A DNA stretch of 7,822 nucleotides from Frankiales bacterium (GTDB taxonomy: Bacteria > Actinomycetota > Actinomycetes > JAFAQI01). The stretch lies in NCBI GenBank assembly GCA_019246495.1, contig JAFAQI010000534.1, positions 1 to 7,822 of the forward strand, written 5' to 3'. A program made the translations under genes and the position numbers. Positions 1 through 2,886 of this stretch are shown one piece after another. The stretch's first letter is position 1. Every line of letters starts with the position of its first letter. The notes below the pieces were generated by a model, which ran no database searches, was not told the DNA's origin, and saw only the letters and a program-made list of their open reading frames with translations.

Positions 1-299
1 AGCAACTCGATGCCGTAGATCGAGGCGAGACCGAAGAGGGACTCATCGCGCCAGGACTCGGGCGGGTACCGCTTCTCGATCGCTCGAAGCTTTCTGTGGA
101 GGATCGCCACGAGAAAGTTGCCATGTCCAGCCGCGGGCTCAAGAAAGGTCTTGTCGACAAAGCCGGGGCCGGCCTCCAACTCCTCCCGGACCAGATCGAG
201 CATCCGGTTCACCATGTGGCGCGGAGTGAACACTTCGCCGTAGGCTTTGACGCGGTGGCGGGACTTCACGACCAGATCCTCGATGATCGTCAGCGTCAC
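1..299 (-). CDS. N6-adenine DNA methyltransferase, N-terminal part (cut by left edge)
   Basis: The first 99 residues of a SAM-dependent DNA methyltransferase of the N6-adenine type used in restriction-modification and related phage-defence systems. Visible motifs: GEVFTP at residues 21-26, typical of the region before the catalytic domain; LEPAAGHGNFL at 53-63, which is SAM-binding motif I; and YGIEL at 95-99, which fits motif II with its acidic ribose-binding residue. The catalytic NPPY/DPPY motif and any target-recognition or nuclease domain lie beyond the edge, so a lone methylase, a type I/III modification subunit and a fused type IIG enzyme cannot be told apart. I chose the GTG at 299 because GGAG lies six bases upstream; an in-frame GTG at 341 is an alternative. 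The gene follows the small ORF at 358-648 closely on the same strand and is probably co-transcribed with it. Confidence 0.85.
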   Translation of the reverse strand, partial: MTLTIIEDLVVKSRHRVKAYGEVFTPRHMVNRMLDLVREELEAGPGFVDKTFLEPAAGHGNFLVAILHRKLRAIEKRYPPESWRDESLFGLASIYGIEL

Positions 300-357
300 C
301 CGCGACTCCGATCCCTCTCCGCGCGAGCGACCCGACTCCACGACCCGTCGCTAGCCC

Positions 358-648
358 TCACAGGAGCAGTTTGCCAGCCGGTGCCGACATCACCGGGAGC
401 CTCGCCACAGGGCCTATCAAATGGTCTAGGGCGTCGGCGATGAATCCGAGGTCCGTCACCTCCGCCGGGATCATGGTTTCGTCGCCGTCGAGCGTGTCGA
501 AGGCGCCGGTGAGCGCAGCGACCAGTCCCTGCACGTCGGCCTCTGCCTGCCCGGCGAACGAGCCCAGCTCCAGCAGTCGCACATCCGGCACAATGCGGGA
601 ATCGCGCAGTCGCTTGCGAGCTCCTTGACATCCATCCGGAATCTTCAA
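358..648 (-). CDS. Small protein of unknown function upstream of the methyltransferase
   Basis: A reading frame of up to 96 residues that I do not recognise. The part from about residue 19 on (SRIVPDVRLLELGSFAG and onward) has strongly G/C-biased third positions and an acidic, amphipathic composition (DTLDGDETMIPAEVTDLGF), so it looks coded. The start is poor: TTG at 648 has no visible ribosome-binding site, and the first 18 or so codons have A/T-rich third positions. A neighbouring frame opens with ATG at 635 (MDVKELASD) with better codon bias but stops early. The true protein may therefore start in that frame, with a frameshift near 600-620, or the gene may be a decayed remnant. It ends 58 bases before the chosen methyltransferase start, on the same strand, which suggests a shared transcript and perhaps a shared role. 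Confidence 0.45.
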   Translation of the reverse strand: MKIPDGCQGARKRLRDSRIVPDVRLLELGSFAGQAEADVQGLVAALTGAFDTLDGDETMIPAEVTDLGFIADALDHLIGPVARLPVMSAPAGKLLL

Positions 649-676
649 GACACGATTGCGTGATCCGTGGACCCTG

Positions 677-730
677 CAGCCGGCGCGTCAGCGTCTCGCG
701 GAGACCGGCTGGGGTTGCCGGTCGAACCCC
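677..730 (-). other. Two tandem hairpins downstream of the SecB-like gene
   Basis: Plus-strand positions 677-682 (CAGCCG) pair with 706-711 (CGGCTG) and enclose a perfect inner hairpin, GTCTC at 693-697 and GAGAC at 701-705 with a 3-nt loop. Directly beside it, GGGGTT at 711-716 pairs with AACCCC at 725-730. On the minus strand this lies 30-85 bases after the chaperone stop codon. There is no T-tract, so it is not a classical intrinsic terminator. It could be a 3'-end structure, a processing site or a partial terminator between the TAC genes and the downstream ORFs. Confidence 0.5.
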
Positions 731-760
731 GCGCCTCGCACCGCGCCAGCGCGGCTGTTC

Positions 761-1291
761 CTACTCGACCGTGCCGGGCACCTCCTCGTAGGCTTCCGCT
801 GACTCTGGCAGAGGGATCTGCAGCAGACCAATCGTCAGTGGTGGCAATCCGAGGCGCACGGTGACGTCGTGGACGTACTCTCGGGCAAACGGGTAGAGCG
901 CGAACTGTCCTGTGCTGAAGGCGTAGGCGCCAAGCTCATCCTGCGTAGGCGGCGGCTCTCCTTCGTCTCGTGTGAAGGTGAAAAGAGCGCCATGCGTGAA
1001 CGTCATGTCCAGCACCTTGCTCTGGGACGCCTCAGGGTTCTGCGTGGTCGCCTCGGCGAGCGCCTCCATGACGACGAGTTTGTACGTGCAGCGCACGACG
1101 AAGGAGGGAGTCCCGTCGTCGTAATCGACATTCACATCGGTGTCGAAGTTGTAGGTAAGGCGTTCGATCGCTTCAGGTAGTTGTGCCAGGTCGACCGTCG
1201 ACGAAAGCAGGCGAACATCTCGGATCTCCGTCGTGGCACCAAGTCGCGCGGCCTGTTGCCGCGCTGCGACGACGTCGTTGTCTGGGCTCAC
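761..1291 (-). CDS. SecB-like chaperone of a toxin-antitoxin-chaperone (TAC) system
   Basis: A 176-residue protein related to SecB and, from memory, clearly closest to M. tuberculosis Rv1957. Shared features are the early TEIRDVRLL strand (residues 21-29), the central strand around SFVVRCTYKL (63-72), and the hallmark GQFALYPFAREYVHDVT (128-144) followed by RLGLPPLTI (146-154). In TAC systems such chaperones bind a C-terminal addiction segment of the antitoxin, help it fold and protect it from proteolysis, so that loss or titration of the chaperone frees the toxin. I chose the GTG at 1291 because it overlaps the higA stop as GTGA, indicating translational coupling, and gives a length close to Rv1957. 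An in-frame GTG at 1336 would add 15 residues inside higA. The acidic tail (residues 163-176) resembles the C-terminus of other SecB proteins. As a solitary SecB in an actinobacterium, a role in general export is less likely than antitoxin control. Confidence 0.92.
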   Translation of the reverse strand: MSPDNDVVAARQQAARLGATTEIRDVRLLSSTVDLAQLPEAIERLTYNFDTDVNVDYDDGTPSFVVRCTYKLVVMEALAEATTQNPEASQSKVLDMTFTHGALFTFTRDEGEPPPTQDELGAYAFSTGQFALYPFAREYVHDVTVRLGLPPLTIGLLQIPLPESAEAYEEVPGTVE

Positions 1292-1746
1292 GCGCCGAGT
1301 GCCAGTCTGTTGTTGTCCGCCGCTGCCTTGATCCACCTCTCAGGCAAGTCACTCCGCTGCACCTCGGGGCACGGATCTGCCTTGCCACCAACGGGCGCCA
1401 CGTAGATCCAATCGCAGTCGGAAGAGACAACAACCGCGACCCGAAGAGTCGCCTCCACCGCACGCGCGTAGCGCTGCAACGTCGAGAGGCGCGGATCACT
1501 CGCCTCGGTCTCGAAGCCAGAAACGGTCGGCTGTCGCACTCCCATCCGCTTAGCGACGTCCGTCTGCGACAGCCGCAAAGCCTTCCGGCACTTCACCAGG
1601 CTGTCGATGATCCGCTGGAGCGAATCGGCGTCCTCGAAGGCGGCGCGAAACTCCGGATCGCGCTTCGCCTCATCGAGGTACGGACCGAACTCGTCGGTGA
1701 ACTGCGTCTGCGTGAGCTCCTTCGTATCGCGGCTGCGGCGGGCCAT
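1288..1746 (-). CDS. higA: HigA-type antitoxin with XRE-family helix-turn-helix (TAC type)
   Basis: A 152-residue antitoxin. Residues 59-103 form an XRE/Cro-type helix-turn-helix: LSQTDVAKRMGV, then RQPTVSGFE as recognition helix (71-79), then SDPRLSTLQRYARAVEATL. This segment is almost the same as in M. tuberculosis HigA1 (Rv1956). It should neutralise HigB and, with or without it, bind the operators at 1792-1811 and 2715-2734. Residues 104-152 lie beyond the DNA-binding domain and end in a Trp-containing segment (ERWIKAAADNNRLALG). Position and length fit the chaperone-addiction (ChAD) tail that makes TAC antitoxins depend on their SecB-like partner. I chose ATG 1746 because AAGGGAGAG lies just upstream; upstream in-frame codons run through the operator and are unlikely to be translated. 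The gene lies 120 bases after higB and overlaps the chaperone gene by 4 bases. Toxin-before-antitoxin order is normal for the hig family. Confidence 0.93.
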   Translation of the reverse strand: MARRSRDTKELTQTQFTDEFGPYLDEAKRDPEFRAAFEDADSLQRIIDSLVKCRKALRLSQTDVAKRMGVRQPTVSGFETEASDPRLSTLQRYARAVEATLRVAVVVSSDCDWIYVAPVGGKADPCPEVQRSDLPERWIKAAADNNRLALGA

Positions 1747-1791
1747 GTCACTCTCTCCCTTAGACACCAGACTCGGCAGCCTTCCCGCCGA

Positions 1792-1811
1792 GTATTGGCT
1801 ATGACCTATAT
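1792..1811. promoter_or_regulatory. Imperfect HigA-type operator between toxin and antitoxin genes
   Basis: On the minus strand this reads ATATAGG, six bases (TCATAG), then CCAATAC. It has a perfect left half-site and one or two mismatches in the right half compared with the ATATAGG-N6-CCTATAT motif reported for M. tuberculosis HigA. It sits 45 bases upstream of the higA start and immediately downstream of a possible -10 box, where bound HigA would block initiation. The function is inferred from similarity to the perfect site at 2715-2734. Confidence 0.6.
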
Positions 1812-1838
1812 TAATAACCCGGTCGGCAGGGCCTGCAA
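1811..1838 (-). promoter_or_regulatory. Candidate internal promoter for higA and the chaperone
   Basis: On the minus strand TTGCAG (1838-1833) is followed after 16 bases by TATTAA (1816-1811), a reasonable -35/-10 pair in the only A/T-rich stretch of this locus. Transcription would start inside the operator at 1792-1811 and give a leader of about 55-60 bases to the higA start. The boxes overlap the hairpin at 1816-1845, so the stretch could instead be mainly a terminator. Confidence 0.4.
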
Positions 1839-1845
1839 CCGGGTT
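1816..1845 (-). terminator. Hairpin between higB and higA (possible attenuator or terminator)
   Basis: AACCCGGT (1816-1823) pairs perfectly with ACCGGGTT (1838-1845), with an inner GCAGG/CCTGC pairing at 1826-1836. Read on the minus strand the stem is followed by the A/T-rich ATTAATATA rather than a run of T. It begins about 20 bases after the toxin stop. It could reduce read-through from higB into higA, stabilise a toxin-only mRNA, or simply be DNA symmetry around the internal promoter. Confidence 0.5.
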
Positions 1846-1866
1846 GATGAGATTCACACCAACGGC

Positions 1867-2301
1867 TCAGCCTTCCCTCGGCTTCTCGCCGAACAGGGTC
1901 TTCCAGCGGGCAGCACGCTTCTTGGCCCGTTCAAGGTCGGGCTTCGGCGTCGCTTGTTGGTTCTTGTAGAAGGCGGTCAGGGCCACGCAATGACTGCCCC
2001 AGAGCATGAACAGCACGCGGAAGTGGTTGCTCCCGACGCGGTGCCGGATCTCCAAAATGCCGTCGCCGAGCGAGTCCACGTCCTTGTACCGCGACTCACC
2101 CTTGAGGTACCTGTCGATCTTCTTCGCTAGCCCCGCGCGCTCCTTGGCCGGGATGTCGTCGAACTCTTCTCTCGCGATCTGTCGCCCATCACGTTCGTTC
2201 CGGAACCACAACCAGCTTCGAGGGGTGGGGGGCTTCTCCGGCTGGACGGGCGATGCGGCAGCCCGAGGTCGCCGCAACGACCGCTTCTGCCTGCGATCCA
2301 C
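1867..2301 (-). CDS. higB: HigB-type toxin, RelE/Gp49-like mRNA endonuclease
   Basis: A 144-residue toxin of the HigB (phage Gp49-like, RelE superfold) family, expected to cut mRNA on translating ribosomes. The core, from WLWFRNERDGR (residues 30-40) through GDGILEIRHRVGSNHFRVLF (79-98) to VALTAFYKNQQATPK (106-120), matches the layout and key stretches of M. tuberculosis HigB1 (Rv1955) as I remember it, including the basic LTAFYKNQQ segment and the Arg/Lys-rich C-terminal helix (residues 124-137). I chose GTG 2301 because GGAGG lies four bases upstream; TTG 2325 would add eight residues. Either start gives about 20 extra N-terminal residues, very basic (DRRQKRSLRRPR) and then Pro-rich, compared with Rv1955. 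It follows the 57-aa ORF by 66 bases on the same strand and precedes higA. Confidence 0.9.
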   Translation of the reverse strand: MDRRQKRSLRRPRAAASPVQPEKPPTPRSWLWFRNERDGRQIAREEFDDIPAKERAGLAKKIDRYLKGESRYKDVDSLGDGILEIRHRVGSNHFRVLFMLWGSHCVALTAFYKNQQATPKPDLERAKKRAARWKTLFGEKPREG

Positions 2302-2334
2302 ACCGCCTCCGGTTGTCCGAACCAAGGTGATCGC

Positions 2335-2354
2335 GGCCCCGGGCGAGCGGGGCC
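2335..2354 (-). other. GC-rich hairpin between the 57-aa ORF and higB
   Basis: GGCCCCG (2335-2341) and CGGGGCC (2348-2354) form a perfect 7-bp stem with a 6-nt loop. It lies between the small-protein stop and the toxin ribosome-binding site and has no T-tract. It could slow ribosomes or polymerase before the toxin, or be a processing or stability element. Confidence 0.4.
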
Positions 2355-2367
2355 ACGACCGACGCGG

Positions 2368-2541
2368 TCAGCCCCGACCGCTCTTGTTCTTCGTCGGGTC
2401 CACGTTCACCCACGTCTGCCCCGGTCGGGGGGTCGGCGGGAGGCGGTGACCCTTCGGCACGGTGACCTCCTTGCCTCCGCCCTTGGGGCGCCACTGGCCC
2501 GAGGAGGGGGCCGGCTGTCCCGGACGTCCGGTTCTACCCAT
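2368..2541 (-). CDS. 57-residue basic small protein, first clear gene of the TAC operon
   Basis: A small Gly/Pro/Lys-rich protein starting MGRTGRPGQPAPSSGQW and ending in a segment with KGHRLPPTPRPGQTWV and DPTKNKSGRG. Strong third-position G/C bias and an ATG with GGAGG 11 bases upstream support real coding. The two PGQ-containing halves (RPGQPAPSSGQW and RPGQTWVNVDPT) resemble short YjzC-type proteins of unknown function; this is a resemblance from memory and not certain. It has no transmembrane segment and no cysteines. It holds the same position as Rv1954A, the small ORF in front of M. tuberculosis higB1, and lies downstream of the perfect HigA operator, so it is probably co-regulated with the toxin. 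Whether it takes part in the TAC function is unknown. Confidence 0.65.
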   Translation of the reverse strand: MGRTGRPGQPAPSSGQWRPKGGGKEVTVPKGHRLPPTPRPGQTWVNVDPTKNKSGRG

Positions 2542-2547
2542 CGATCG

Positions 2548-2613
2548 CTACACCTCCGTCCCGAACCGGGCACCGGTCCGGTGGAGGTCTTCGCATCGCC
2601 CGAAGAACTTCAT
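2548..2613 (-). CDS. Possible 21-residue leader peptide upstream of the small protein
   Basis: ATG 2613 opens a short frame (MKFFGRCEDLHRTGARFG and three more residues) ending in TAG six bases before the ATG of the 57-aa gene. Its codons have high third-position G/C, and its stop falls within the ribosome-binding region of the next gene, so it could couple or regulate translation. No convincing ribosome-binding site is seen, and chance ORFs of this size are common in GC-rich DNA. Confidence 0.25.
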   Translation of the reverse strand: MKFFGRCEDLHRTGARFGTEV

Positions 2614-2647
2614 CCGTGTAAGGTCTCTATGCGCCTACCAACGCAAG

Positions 2648-2685
2648 AAGGCCCCGACCGGGAACCAAGCCCCGGCTGGGGCCTT
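2648..2685. terminator. Strong nested hairpin in the operon leader
   Basis: AAGGCCCC (2648-2655) pairs with GGGGCCTT (2678-2685), and inside it CCGGG (2658-2662) pairs with CCCGG (2671-2675). On the plus strand a TTT follows; on the minus strand CCTTCTTG follows. No plus-strand gene ends here. For the minus-strand operon it lies 30-70 bases after the presumed promoter and before the small-protein gene, so it may be an intrinsic attenuator or a 5'-leader structure. It has the form of the intrinsic terminators common in actinobacterial mobile DNA. Confidence 0.55.
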
Positions 2686-2699
2686 TACGGTTCCTCCGA

Positions 2700-2727
2700 A
2701 GGATACCTCACCGAATATAGGTTGCAA
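2700..2727 (-). promoter_or_regulatory. Candidate promoter of the TAC operon
   Basis: On the minus strand TTGCAA (2727-2722) is followed after 16 bases by TATCCT (2705-2700), four of six matches to each sigma-A box. The -35 box is the centre of the perfect palindrome at 2716-2733, as expected for an autorepressed promoter. An alternative -10 box is TATATT (2719-2714), which would place the operator across the core promoter. The choice between them is not settled by sequence. Confidence 0.4.
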
Positions 2728-2734
2728 CCTATAG
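2715..2734. promoter_or_regulatory. HigA-type operator, perfect palindrome
   Basis: ATATAGG, TTGCAA, CCTATAG: the core TATAGGTTGCAACCTATA (2716-2733) is an 18-bp perfect palindrome. It matches the ATATAGG-N6-CCTATAT site reported for the M. tuberculosis HigA autorepressor. A nearly identical recognition helix in the HigA encoded here makes it a convincing cognate operator. It is about 415 bases upstream of higB, beyond the 57-aa ORF and its leader, so the regulated transcript includes them. Confidence 0.8.
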
Positions 2735-2754
2735 AACGACATGATTGGCATTCG

Positions 2755-2787
2755 TCTCACATTGTGAGATGCACACCAGCATCTCAC
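2755..2787. repeat. Overlapping inverted repeats with three CTCAC half-sites
   Basis: TCTCAC-ATT-GTGAGA (2755-2769) is a perfect inverted repeat. Its right arm, extended to GTGAGATG (2764-2771), also pairs perfectly with CATCTCAC (2780-2787) across an 8-nt spacer. The middle arm can thus pair with either neighbour. The block lies 21 bases upstream of the HigA operator, in the region expected to carry activator or second-repressor sites. No regulator for it can be named. Confidence 0.6.
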
Positions 2788-2807
2788 CGCACTTACGGGC
2801 CGTTCGG

Positions 2808-2885
2808 TCAGTGACTGCTCTCGTGCCCGATGCCCGCGAACTCGCCCTCTCGGTCGAAATGAATACCGATGCTGTTGGACCCCAT
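2808..2885 (-). CDS. Possible 25-residue ORF directly after recQ
   Basis: ATG 2885 begins one base after the recQ stop and encodes MGSNSIGIHFDREGEFAG and seven more residues, ending in TGA at 2808. Third positions are mostly G/C and the composition is protein-like (HFDREGEFAGIGHES), but it is very short and I do not recognise it. It could be a translationally coupled small protein, or the remaining end of a gene broken when the adjacent segment was acquired. Confidence 0.25.
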   Translation of the reverse strand: MGSNSIGIHFDREGEFAGIGHESSH

Positions 2886-2886
2886 G

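Noticed and set aside
711..730. Sequence reading GGGGTTCGACC on the minus strand, resembling a tRNA T-arm
   Set aside because: The stem pairs with an 8-nt loop rather than the 5-bp/7-nt T-arm, and no acceptor, D or anticodon arms can be placed around it.
1183..2130. Plus-strand open frame of 315 codons opposite the TAC genes
   Set aside because: It is antisense to three recognisable proteins, has no family motifs, and its Arg/Leu/Pro-rich composition is that of a shadow frame in GC-rich DNA.
2585..2655. GCGTTGGTAGGCGC followed by CTTACACGG on the minus strand, resembling D-arm and anticodon loop of a tRNA
   Set aside because: The anticodon stem does not pair and there is no T-arm or acceptor stem, so it is at best a chance resemblance.
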